DNA from: an uncultured Collinsella sp.
GTDB lineage: Bacteria; Actinomycetota; Coriobacteriia; Coriobacteriales; Coriobacteriaceae
Length of the DNA stretch: 8,162 nucleotides
Assembly (NCBI GenBank): GCA_902494545.1
Contig: CABUTP010000060.1
Span: forward strand, 1 to 8,162
Reading direction: 5' to 3'
Notes under the pieces: generated by a model
Database searches by the model: none
Told to the model about the DNA's origin: nothing
Seen by the model: the letters and a program-made list of their open reading frames with translations, nothing else
Translations under genes and position numbers: made by a program
In this document: positions 1 through 6,164 of the stretch, piece after piece
Layout: each line of letters starts with the position of its first letter
Numbering within the stretch: position 1 is the first letter of the stretch

Positions 1-3000
1 TCGGCGTTCGATTTGTCGGTCACCGTGAGGGTGATCTTGGTGTTTGCAGCCTTGGCTCCGGGCAGCGGCTGGTAGACCGTGCCCTTGTAACCGTTGAACG
101 TGATGTCATCGGTGCTGGCAGAGTACTTGACCTCGTAATACTTGCCGTCGATATTGAGCGTACTCGTGCGCGGCATCTGCAGGTCGGCGGTCAAGCCGTC
201 CTTGTTGGCGGGCGTTTCGGTGCCGGAGTACTTGATATTGTCGTAGGTAAAGGCCGCATCGACCTTCTCCTGGAGCGCCTTCTTGTCGGCGGCGACCTTC
301 TCAGGATCACCCTTGACCGTCACGACAAAGTCGTGCGAGCCGGCAAGCTTGATGTCGCCGCTCGTAACCGTAACCTTGGCGGTCAGCGTCACGTCTCGAT
401 CGCTCGATGCGCGCGAAACCTTACCCGTCTTATCTTCCCAGCTATAACCAGAAACAAACAGGCGCTCGGTGTCGGAGCTTGTCCATTCAACAGAGAATTT
501 CTTTGCGGAACCCGCCTTGTACGGAAGCGTGACATTTTGGGTCACGCCATCGGCGGACTCGCCCGACGCGTAGCCAATCTGCAGGGATTCGGCGGCTCCG
601 TCAAGAAGGTCTTGCAGTTTGGCCTCGTCCCAAGCAACCTGCACGGACTTGTTGGGCAGATAATACTCGGTCTTGCCATCGCGCGATAGTTCAAACGCCA
701 CATCGGCGTTACGCAGACCGTCGATGTTGTAACCGGTGTAGTCGTTGGGATCGATGTAGAAGAACGTCACATCGCCGTTGGTCTTATCCTGGGCGTCGGA
801 GATACCGACCGTGGCCTTGTCATCCTCAGCCTTAAAGGCAACGCCGCCCTCAGAGATCTTGACGTCGATATCGGTAAATCCCAGATCGGCAAGCTGCGCC
901 TTAAGAACATCGTTGACGTTGCCGCCCTTGGCGCTGTAATCAACAACGATCTGCTTATTGGCATCGTTGAGCTTTTGGACTGCAGCCTCGAGCGAGCCCG
1001 CGGCGATAACCTTGTTGGCGGAGACGAGCTCGACCGTCGAGCTGCCGCTCGTGGCGACAGCCTTCAGATACTTGCCCGCGGCAGAAGCCGAAACAGTCGC
1101 CTCGGCGCCCGACATATCGGGCAGCAGCGTCCAGTCGGCCGCCGGAGTCTTCGCGTCGTCGGCCGCATACCAGGCAACAGTCGCCTGGTCGGTGACATCG
1201 ATACCGTTGGTGGCCGAACCGTCGGCGCGCTTGGCCTGCGCCGTCGCCTTGACGCTATCGCCCGAGACGAGATGGGTCGAATCGCTATTGATCTGCGGCG
1301 TAGTGGTCACGCGCAGCAGGTTATACTCCCCCGCCGCGGTAACGCTGTCCGACGAAACCCATTCAACCGTGTTGTCGAGAGCGCTCGCCGTAACCTTGAT
1401 CTTCTTGCCGACAAGCGCATCCGTAAGAGTCAGGCTGCCATCGGTCGTATCGATGCCGTCGGTGAGCTCGGTCCAATCGGCATCGCCCTCGCCCTTGGCA
1501 TACCACGCCATGGTGAGCTCGGCATCGTCGGGCACGTCTTTCATCGAGCCCGACCAGCTGCCCGGAACCTGCACGCTCGGCGTGATCTTTGAACCCACGC
1601 TCAGCGTAACGTTCTTATCGGCAAGCTCAATGCCCGCCAGCTTGTACTGGCCCTTGAGCGTCACGGGGCCGAGCGGGGCAACGGACTGCGTGCCGCCGTA
1701 GGAGCTCTTCTTCTGCGTGCTGGAAACGGTGTTTTCACTCGTCACCTTCACGCGCAGGTACTTGCCGGCATAGGCGGCGTCAACGGTATAGGTGGCCTCG
1801 GTGGCACCGGGGATATCGGTATAGGCGGAGTCGTAGCTCGAGCTGCTGTTTGCATACTGCCACTGGTAGGTCACGTTATCGGTGCGGTCGATATAGTGAT
1901 AGTTGGAGCCGTCCTTTTTGCGCACCTTAGTCTTGAGCGTATCACCCACACGTACGCCGTTGGTGGCGGGAGAGCCCTCGAACTGCGCGTCGTAAAGCTC
2001 AACTTGGCCAGCGACGGAGACAGGACCCGCCGCATAGTACGGCTTCTGCTCGCCATAGCCGCCGTTGGCCTTGGCCACGACGTACCAGCCCTTAAGGGCG
2101 GCGGTCACCGTCAGGGTGTTACCGGTCTCGCCCTCGATAGGCGTGTTGCACGAGCTGGCGGTATTCGACTTGCCCTTGTACCACTGCCACGTGACATGCG
2201 AGTCGGAGGTAACGTCGGTGGAGCCCGCCTTGGCGGTCGCCGTAATCGTGGAACCAACCTCGACTTTGCCCGAAGTCGGGCTCATAGTCACGCTCGAGAC
2301 ATTAATTGAACCAGCAGCAGCGACGAGAGCGCCCGTCGAGTTGGTCAAGCTCGAAGAGCCGATCTTCGAGGACACCTTGCACTTGAGGTGCTTACCACCC
2401 AAAGCGTCGGTAAGCTCGAGGGTCTCACCCGTGGCACCCGCAATGTCGGCATACGTGCCACTCTTGGTGTCAGAGCACTGCCACTGATAGTTGAGCTTGC
2501 TCGCGTCGACGAACGCGCCGTACGCGCCGCCCTTCTCCTTGGCGCGGGCCTTAGCGGTATCCCCCACCGCAAAGACGCTCGTGTTGTCCTTGGGGTTAAC
2601 GATGGACACGGCCGAAAGCTCGACCGCACCGGCCTGTTTGACCTTGCTGGAAGTGGTCTTGTTCACCGTGTTGACGCCGGCGTTGGCCTCGACCCTGATG
2701 TACTTGCCCTCAAGGTCATCGCCCACCACGAGCGAAGCGCCCGTCTCGCCCTCGATCTTGGTAAAGCCCGAATACTGCGAGGTGGATGCGGACCACGTGT
2801 AGGTAACCTTGGCGTCGGCGGGGGCTTGCTGATAATAGCTTATGTACGGAGTCGCCGTCAGGGTATCGCCTATGCTCGGCGTGTCGCTATTCAGCTTGAC
2901 GCTGTTAAGCTCCATCTGACCGGCGCCCAGCACGGGGCCAGGAATGTAGTTGGCATTGATGCCCGAGCCGGAAGAAACGGACGGACCATAGTAGTCCTTG

Positions 3001-3728
3001 CCATCAACCGTTACCTTGCAGATGAAGTATTTGCCTTCCATCGCGGCGGTGACGGTGAGCGACTGCTCGTGGCCTACGACCTCGGTGTAGTCGGCGACAT
3101 TGCTGCTGGCCCTGGTCGTGCCGGCGAGCCAGGTGTAAGTCCAGGTGCCGGGATTTTCGACGGACTCAGTCGAAGTGCCGTACCAGTCGTCCTCGACCTC
3201 GTCGTACATGTTTGCCCAGAGCGTATCGCCCGCGCTGAGCGCGCCAGACTTCGTGGAATACGAGTTGTCCTTATCCTTGGTGTCCTGGATAAAGACCTTG
3301 GCCTCGCTCGAAAGCGTTGTGGCGGACGCGGCGGCAACGGCGTTCTTCTGCTCCGAAGCAGCAGACGCCGCGGCAGAGTTCTCGGACTCAGTCGCGTTGT
3401 CTGCAGCGGTGCCATCGCCATTCGCGGCACTCGCAGTTGCGCCCTGATCTGCGCCGGCGTCATCGGCAGCAGCGCTCGCCGCCGCACTGTTCGCGCCGGT
3501 GCCGGCAGCAGCGTCATCGTCGGCCGCCGCGCCCTCGCTGCCCGTCGCAGCCTGGGCCACAGCCTCGGCAATGCCATCGGCACCCTCGGCCCAAAGTTGC
3601 GCCGGCGTGGTGCCAAAAGCCATGGCAAAAGCCAGGAACGCCACCAGACCGCGCTTGGCTACGCCACGGGCAATCGCTCCATGACGACGCCACGAGGCGC
3701 GCTGGCACTCGTCCTCAAACATATCCAT
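1..3728 (-). CDS. Large secreted surface protein with Ig-like repeats and atrophied-Ig domains (C-terminus outside window)
   Basis: The frame stays open for 1242 codons from the ATG at 3728 to the left edge, with no stop seen, so the C-terminus is missing. Residues 1-47 look like a long Sec signal peptide: Arg-rich start (WRRH, AKRG), hydrophobic core LVAFLAFAMAF, cleavage probably after AQLWA. Residues 48-140 are an Ala/Asp/Ser/Glu-rich low-complexity linker. Residues 160-910 hold seven Ig-like repeats of about 100 residues, each with an aromatic-Trp core strand (YTW, YQW, WQW, AWY) and a GKY-[IL]-x-V type strand. Residues 911-1045 are a unique region (YIDPNDYTGYNIDG). Residues 1045-1140 resemble an atrophied bacterial Ig domain (VEWTSSD, DVTLTAKVTV, HDFVVTV), and a second such domain begins near 1143. 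The start is chosen for AGGAGA just upstream and the signal peptide. It is the only gene behind the cobalamin-type riboswitch at 3871-4044. A corrinoid-binding or adhesive role is inference; anchoring (LPXTG or other) cannot be seen. Confidence 0.9.
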   Translation of the reverse strand, partial: MDMFEDECQRASWRRHGAIARGVAKRGLVAFLAFAMAFGTTPAQLWAEGADGIAEAVAQAATGSEGAAADDDAAAGTGANSAAASAAADDAGADQGATASAANGDGTAADNATESENSAAASAASEQKNAVAAASATTLSSEAKVFIQDTKDKDNSYSTKSGALSAGDTLWANMYDEVEDDWYGTSTESVENPGTWTYTWLAGTTRASSNVADYTEVVGHEQSLTVTAAMEGKYFICKVTVDGKDYYGPSVSSGSGINANYIPGPVLGAGQMELNSVKLNSDTPSIGDTLTATPYISYYQQAPADAKVTYTWSASTSQYSGFTKIEGETGASLVVGDDLEGKYIRVEANAGVNTVNKTTSSKVKQAGAVELSAVSIVNPKDNTSVFAVGDTAKARAKEKGGAYGAFVDASKLNYQWQCSDTKSGTYADIAGATGETLELTDALGGKHLKCKVSSKIGSSSLTNSTGALVAAAGSINVSSVTMSPTSGKVEVGSTITATAKAGSTDVTSDSHVTWQWYKGKSNTASSCNTPIEGETGNTLTVTAALKGWYVVAKANGGYGEQKPYYAAGPVSVAGQVELYDAQFEGSPATNGVRVGDTLKTKVRKKDGSNYHYIDRTDNVTYQWQYANSSSSYDSAYTDIPGATEATYTVDAAYAGKYLRVKVTSENTVSSTQKKSSYGGTQSVAPLGPVTLKGQYKLAGIELADKNVTLSVGSKITPSVQVPGSWSGSMKDVPDDAELTMAWYAKGEGDADWTELTDGIDTTDGSLTLTDALVGKKIKVTASALDNTVEWVSSDSVTAAGEYNLLRVTTTPQINSDSTHLVSGDSVKATAQAKRADGSATNGIDVTDQATVAWYAADDAKTPAADWTLLPDMSGAEATVSASAAGKYLKAVATSGSSTVELVSANKVIAAGSLEAAVQKLNDANKQIVVDYSAKGGNVNDVLKAQLADLGFTDIDVKISEGGVAFKAEDDKATVGISDAQDKTNGDVTFFYIDPNDYTGYNIDGLRNADVAFELSRDGKTEYYLPNKSVQVAWDEAKLQDLLDGAAESLQIGYASGESADGVTQNVTLPYKAGSAKKFSVEWTSSDTERLFVSGYSWEDKTGKVSRASSDRDVTLTAKVTVTSGDIKLAGSHDFVVTVKGDPEKVAADKKALQEKVDAAFTYDNIKYSGTETPANKDGLTADLQMPRTSTLNIDGKYYEVKYSASTDDITFNGYKGTVYQPLPGAKAANTKITLTVTDKSNA
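1001..3251 (-). repeat. Seven divergent Ig-like domain repeats (protein level)
   Basis: Approximate residue ranges are 160-272, 273-368, 369-472, 473-574, 575-690, 694-800 and 801-910. Each repeat follows the order VGDTL-x-A (strand A/B), a Trp-centred strand (YTWSAS, YQWQCS, WQWYKG), an acidic GATGETL-like turn, LT-[DA]AL-x-GKY-x-[RK]V (late strand), and a closing AG-x-[VI]-x-L that starts the next unit. The repeats are clearly related but have diverged, and no long identical DNA stretch was noticed between them. Most repeats lack the canonical Ig cysteine pair. Repeat 3 has Cys417 and Cys450 at positions that could form one, and single cysteines occur at 238 and 527. The domains probably act as a stalk or as ligand-binding modules. 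Confidence 0.82.
3588..3728 (-). other. Signal peptide coding segment of the surface protein
   Basis: It encodes residues 1-47. An unusually long charged N-terminus (MDMFEDECQRASWRRHG, then RGVAKRG) leads into the hydrophobic stretch LVAFLAFAMAFG, then TTPAQLWA with small residues suited to signal peptidase I cleavage before EGADG. The long N-region resembles those seen in large Gram-positive surface proteins. The exact cleavage site is a judgement by eye. A start at the second Met (3722) would only trim two residues. Confidence 0.75.
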
Positions 3729-3731
3729 TTG

Positions 3732-3737
3732 TCTCCT
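3732..3737 (-). promoter_or_regulatory. Ribosome binding site of the surface protein gene
   Basis: The minus strand reads AGGAGACAAATG, an almost ideal Shine-Dalgarno core 4 bases before the ATG at 3728 and 10 bases before the ATG at 3722. This site decides the start over the in-frame ATGs at 3809 and 3842, which have only loosely placed purine tracts upstream. Confidence 0.8.
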
Positions 3738-3870
3738 ATTGTCTGCACTTGGAGCATTGCCCAGCGGCTGCCCCACGTCATCGCGCACATTGCGCTCGAG
3801 TACCCCCATCGGGGTCCCCCTTCCCTCCAGAGCCCAACGCATACCGGCGGCTTTCGCCACGGCCGCGCAC
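3738..3870 (-). other. Leader between riboswitch and RBS (probable expression platform)
   Basis: This stretch lies between the riboswitch aptamer and the Shine-Dalgarno site. Small GC-rich hairpins can be drawn: GTGGC-GAAA-GCCGC (around 3850-3863) and ACCCC-GATG-GGGGT (3802-3815, minus sequence). No hairpin followed by a T-tract is visible, so a classic transcription-terminating platform is not supported. Control at translation or by Rho is more likely, but I cannot draw a convincing anti-Shine-Dalgarno pairing. The reading frame of the downstream gene is open through this segment, with ATGs at 3809 and 3842. Confidence 0.45.
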
Positions 3871-4044
3871 AAGATGGGAGGCGATCCGACTTAACCTTAC
3901 CGACCCGGGCGCGCCGTCCGATCTGCGACGTGACCATCCCGGGCCAAGAGGAATTACGGTTACTGGTACAGCCGGGGACTTGCACCCCGATTCTCCCAAA
4001 CGCGCAGGAAAACTGCGCATTCGTGCGTCTCCGCACCACCATCT
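3871..4044 (-). promoter_or_regulatory. Cobalamin-type riboswitch
   Basis: Read on the minus strand, the conserved core of cobalamin riboswitches appears in order. GGGAGAA (3997-3991) corresponds to consensus GGGAA. CGGGGTGCAAGTCCCCG (around 3989-3973) corresponds to GGTG-AA-TCC within a short stem. GCTGTACCAGTAACCGTAA (ending at 3954) corresponds to GCTGCCCCCGCAACTGTAA. A peripheral stem follows (TTGGCCCGGG at 3947-3938 with CCCGGGTCGG at 3909-3900), then AGTCGGATCGCCTCCC near the 3' end, corresponding to the AGCCAGGAGACCTGCC box. AGATGG (4044-4039) and CCATCT (3877-3872) close the structure. Small hairpins sit at 4023-4036 (GTGCG-GAGA-CGCAC) and 4002-4018 (GCGCAG with CTGCGC). The element is about 174 nucleotides, normal for this class. 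The 3' box is the weakest match. It would bind adenosyl- or another cobalamin and lower expression of the gene at 3728. Confidence 0.82.
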
Positions 4045-4053
4045 AGGCCATCG

Positions 4054-4082
4054 ATTATTACTGTCGATATGGTAGCACGCAA
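4054..4082 (-). promoter_or_regulatory. Sigma70-type promoter for the riboswitch and surface protein
   Basis: On the minus strand, TTGCGT (4082-4077) is followed by a 17-base spacer and AATAAT (4059-4054), which matches TATAAT at five of six positions. The -35 box matches only its first three bases. The predicted transcript start near 4047-4049 falls a few bases before the first riboswitch stem at 4044, as expected for a riboswitch leader. This placement is the strongest argument for the promoter. Confidence 0.65.
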
Positions 4083-4108
4083 AAGGGCCCCGCACACAGG
4101 CGAAGCCC
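4081..4108 (-). terminator. Intrinsic terminator, minus strand, end of the phasin-like/UbiB transcript
   Basis: On the minus strand, GGGCTTCGC pairs with GCGGGGCCC around a six-base loop (nine pairs, two of them G-U), followed directly by TTTT. In the plus direction the two G-U pairs become A-C mismatches and no T-tract follows, so it works only leftward. It lies about 285 bases after the kinase stop codon and just upstream of the next promoter, insulating the surface protein gene from read-through. Its T-tract overlaps the -35 box of that promoter. Confidence 0.7.
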
Positions 4109-4172
4109 AAGGTAAAAGCTATGGTTTGCGATAGGAAGGACTGTCGTCGGACCTTGAAAGAATAGCTCGTTT
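4109..4172. other. Intergenic stretch with no recognised gene
   Basis: The bases lie between the terminator and the inverted-repeat element. A short inverted repeat, TTGAAA (4154-4159) and TTTCAA (4170-4175), overlaps the edge of the element. A 14-codon ATG frame at 4121 lacks a ribosome binding site. Nothing else could be supported. Confidence 0.4.
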
Positions 4173-4326
4173 CAAAACTATGCCGGATTACGGGGCTGAT
4201 TCAGCACTTCGCAACCATATCTGCCATTTTCGAAAACCAGCGACTCATCTACCTGCGGTTTTAAAAGCACGGATTCCGGCATGGTCGAGGTTCGGCACTC
4301 CAGCCCCGTAAACCGGCATAGTTTTG
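4173..4326. repeat. 154-base near-palindromic element with 26-base terminal inverted repeats
   Basis: Bases 4173-4198 (CAAAACTATGCCGG... CTG) are the reverse complement of 4301-4326 (CAG...CCGGCATAGTTTTG) at 25 of 26 positions. The only mismatch is A4187 against A4312. The 102-base interior continues the symmetry less perfectly: TTTTCGAAAACC (4227-4238) faces GGTTTTAAAA (4257-4266), with a two-base CG bulge. There is no room for a protein gene. No clear target-site duplication flanks it (GTTTC on the left, GTTCG on the right). It lies in the 3' untranslated region of the phasin-like/UbiB operon, so leftward read-through would yield a long RNA hairpin before the terminator at 4081-4108. Candidates are a MITE-like nonautonomous element, a dispersed intergenic repeat, or a structured RNA. 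Confidence 0.85.
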
Positions 4327-4359
4327 TTCGAACCAGCCCACGCCGGCGTGACGCAAGGC

Positions 4360-4389
4360 AAAATAACCCGTTTCCCCCGACCCGGGAAA
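4360..4389 (-). terminator. Weak candidate terminator just after the UbiB-like gene
   Basis: On the minus strand, TTTCCC (4389-4384) pairs with GGGAAA (4376-4371) across a seven-base loop. A T-rich run TTATTTT follows after CGGG. The stem is short and the T-run is displaced by four bases, so termination is probably partial. The stronger terminator lies at 4081-4108. Confidence 0.35.
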
Positions 4390-4392
4390 TCG

Positions 4393-6156
4393 TTAACGCT
4401 TGCCGCCGTGACTGTTGCGCCAGATCTCGCGGCCCAGCATCAACGCCAGCACCAGCGCACTCACGTAGCCCATAAAGCCAATGACCGGGATGCCAAACAC
4501 AACCGGCTCGATGCGCGCGTAGTACACCACCGACGAGCCGATAAACAGACCGGCGATCACAATTGCCATCGACATGCGGTCGATAATTCCACCCAGCTGC
4601 CGCAGCGCCTTATCGCTGCTCATGATCTGCGTGTTTACCTTAAGCTGGCCGCGCGTGAGCATGCGCGACGCCAAGCCCAGATACTCGGCCGCCTCGAGCG
4701 AGCCTTTTGCCGCGCGATAGCTGCTCGCGGCAAGATCGCGCCCCATTTCGCGCACGCGCGCATAGGTGCTCTTCTCGTTTTTGATATGTGTCTGGATGAT
4801 CTGGATCATGTTGACGTTGGGCATGTACTCGGTCAGAAGGCCCTCAAGCGTCACCATACCGCGGGCGAACATCGTCACCACGCTCGGCAGCTCAACATCG
4901 TTTTTGCGCGCCAGGTTTAGCAGCGAGGTCAAAAACTCGCCGATATCCAGGTCCTTAAGATCAAGACCCGCAAAGTCGGCGACGATAAAGTCCAAGTCGG
5001 ACAAAAAGGCCGAATGGTCGAGCTCGGCCGAGTCGCCGCGCGTCACGGCAAAGCGCATAAGCGAGTCCTTGAGCTTGGGCACGTCGCCCTCGGCCACGGC
5101 GAAAATCATGTCCTTGACGATACCGCGGTCGTGACTCGACATACGCCCGACCATGCCCAGGTCGATAAAGTAGACGATGCCGTCCTTGAGAATGATGTTT
5201 CCCGCATGCGGGTCGGCATGGAAAAAGCCGTCGTCGAGCACCTGCGTCGAATAGTCCTCGACAATCGCCGAGCCAATCTTTTCCAGGTCATAGCCCTCGG
5301 CCACCAGGCGCTCGGGATCGGCAATCGAGATGCCGTCAATGTAGTCCATGACCACCACGTGTTCGGTGCAAAGATCCAGGTAGGACTTAGGACACGACAC
5401 GCCATGGACGCTCTTATGGAACTCATAGAAATCGTTGAGGTTTTTGGCCTCAGCCAAAAAGTTGGTCTCCTCGCGAAACGAGGCCCACAGTTCCTCGACG
5501 ACGGCATGTAAGTCAACAAACTGGTCGGTGTTGACGAACTTGGAAACGATGCGCACCACCGAACGAATGATGTCGATGTCCTGCGCCATGACCTGCTGCG
5601 CGCCGGGGCGCTGCACCTTAACGGCCACGTCCTCGCCCGTCACCAGACGGGCACGGTGAACTTGCGCGAGCGACGCGCTTCCGAGCGGGTTGGGGTCGAT
5701 CGCGTCGAACATCTGCCCCAAGCGCTGGCCGTACTCCTCTTCCAGACAGCGGAGTACCACCTCATACGGCACCGGCTCTACGTCGGAGCGCAGGCGACGC
5801 AGCTCGTCGCAAAACCGCTGCGGCAAGATCTCGGACCGGTTAGCCAGAATCTGCCCCATCTTGACGAACATGGGGCCGAGCTCTTCGAGCAGACGACGCA
5901 GGCGCACCGGCGTGAGGTTGTCCCACACGCGATACTTTTTGATCAGGCGAACGATCTGCCCAATGCGCTCACGACGACCTGCCGGCGTGAGCTGGTATTC
6001 CTCGTCCGGCGCCATCGCGTCGGGCTCCTCAGGGACCATATCGACAGCGCGCGGCTTCTTGCGAGCGCCCGAGACGGCGGCCTCAACCTCATCGACAACC
6101 GCCGTCTCGTCACCCAAGGGATCTAGATTGTTGTAATCGGTGGTGGAATCTGCCAT
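4393..6156 (-). CDS. UbiB/AarF-family (ABC1) atypical kinase, membrane-anchored
   Basis: The protein has 587 residues, somewhat longer than typical bacterial members because of a polar, acidic N-terminal tail (residues 1-55). Family motifs are all present: KMGQ (99-102, the KxGQ motif), the Ala/Ser loop GSASLAQVH (159-167), VAVK with the conserved Lys180, an EE-x-NFLAEA helix near 229-237, HADPHAGN (313-320, catalytic Asp315 and Asn320), and DLG (332-334, the DFG equivalent). Two hydrophobic segments near the C-terminus (about 529-547 and 552-575) should anchor it in the membrane. UbiB-like proteins bind ATP and support quinone or lipid metabolism; the true substrate is unsettled, and nothing here shows a quinone pathway. 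The start is 8 bases after the stop of the phasin-like gene and has only a weak GAG-type ribosome site inside that gene's end, suggesting translational coupling. Small departures from consensus are GSAS for AAAS and PHAGN for PHPGN. Confidence 0.93.
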   Translation of the reverse strand: MADSTTDYNNLDPLGDETAVVDEVEAAVSGARKKPRAVDMVPEEPDAMAPDEEYQLTPAGRRERIGQIVRLIKKYRVWDNLTPVRLRRLLEELGPMFVKMGQILANRSEILPQRFCDELRRLRSDVEPVPYEVVLRCLEEEYGQRLGQMFDAIDPNPLGSASLAQVHRARLVTGEDVAVKVQRPGAQQVMAQDIDIIRSVVRIVSKFVNTDQFVDLHAVVEELWASFREETNFLAEAKNLNDFYEFHKSVHGVSCPKSYLDLCTEHVVVMDYIDGISIADPERLVAEGYDLEKIGSAIVEDYSTQVLDDGFFHADPHAGNIILKDGIVYFIDLGMVGRMSSHDRGIVKDMIFAVAEGDVPKLKDSLMRFAVTRGDSAELDHSAFLSDLDFIVADFAGLDLKDLDIGEFLTSLLNLARKNDVELPSVVTMFARGMVTLEGLLTEYMPNVNMIQIIQTHIKNEKSTYARVREMGRDLAASSYRAAKGSLEAAEYLGLASRMLTRGQLKVNTQIMSSDKALRQLGGIIDRMSMAIVIAGLFIGSSVVYYARIEPVVFGIPVIGFMGYVSALVLALMLGREIWRNSHGGKR

Positions 6157-6164
6157 CTGCGCTG

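Noticed and set aside
3802..3870. Transcription terminator as the riboswitch expression platform
   Set aside because: GC-rich hairpins exist, but none is followed by a T-tract on the minus strand.
2388..4046. A 552-codon plus-strand open frame and other long plus-strand frames across 333-4075
   Set aside because: They run antisense to the surface protein, whose minus frame has a signal peptide, coherent repeats and a ribosome site. The plus frames give Arg/Ala/Leu-rich sequence without domains, as expected for shadows in GC-rich DNA, and some cross the riboswitch.
4121..4165. Fourteen-codon plus-strand frame starting ATGGTTTGC
   Set aside because: There is no Shine-Dalgarno sequence, it is very short, and it lies next to a minus-strand terminator with no plus-strand promoter visible.
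4173..4326. Phase-variable invertible promoter controlling the surface protein
   Set aside because: The inverted repeats fit the format, but no good promoter was found inside, a terminator separates the element from the surface gene, and that gene has its own promoter at 4054-4082. No recombinase gene is in the window. Kept only as a check in the findings.
4339..4350. Perfect palindrome CACGCCGGCGTG
   Set aside because: A 12-base palindrome without a loop or T-tract, away from any promoter. It is likely by chance in this base composition.
4281..4920. Plus-strand frames starting at 4281 and 4324
   Set aside because: They begin in the inverted-repeat element and run into the 3' half of the UbiB-like gene. 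They lack a convincing ribosome site and have the His/Arg-rich composition of antisense shadows.
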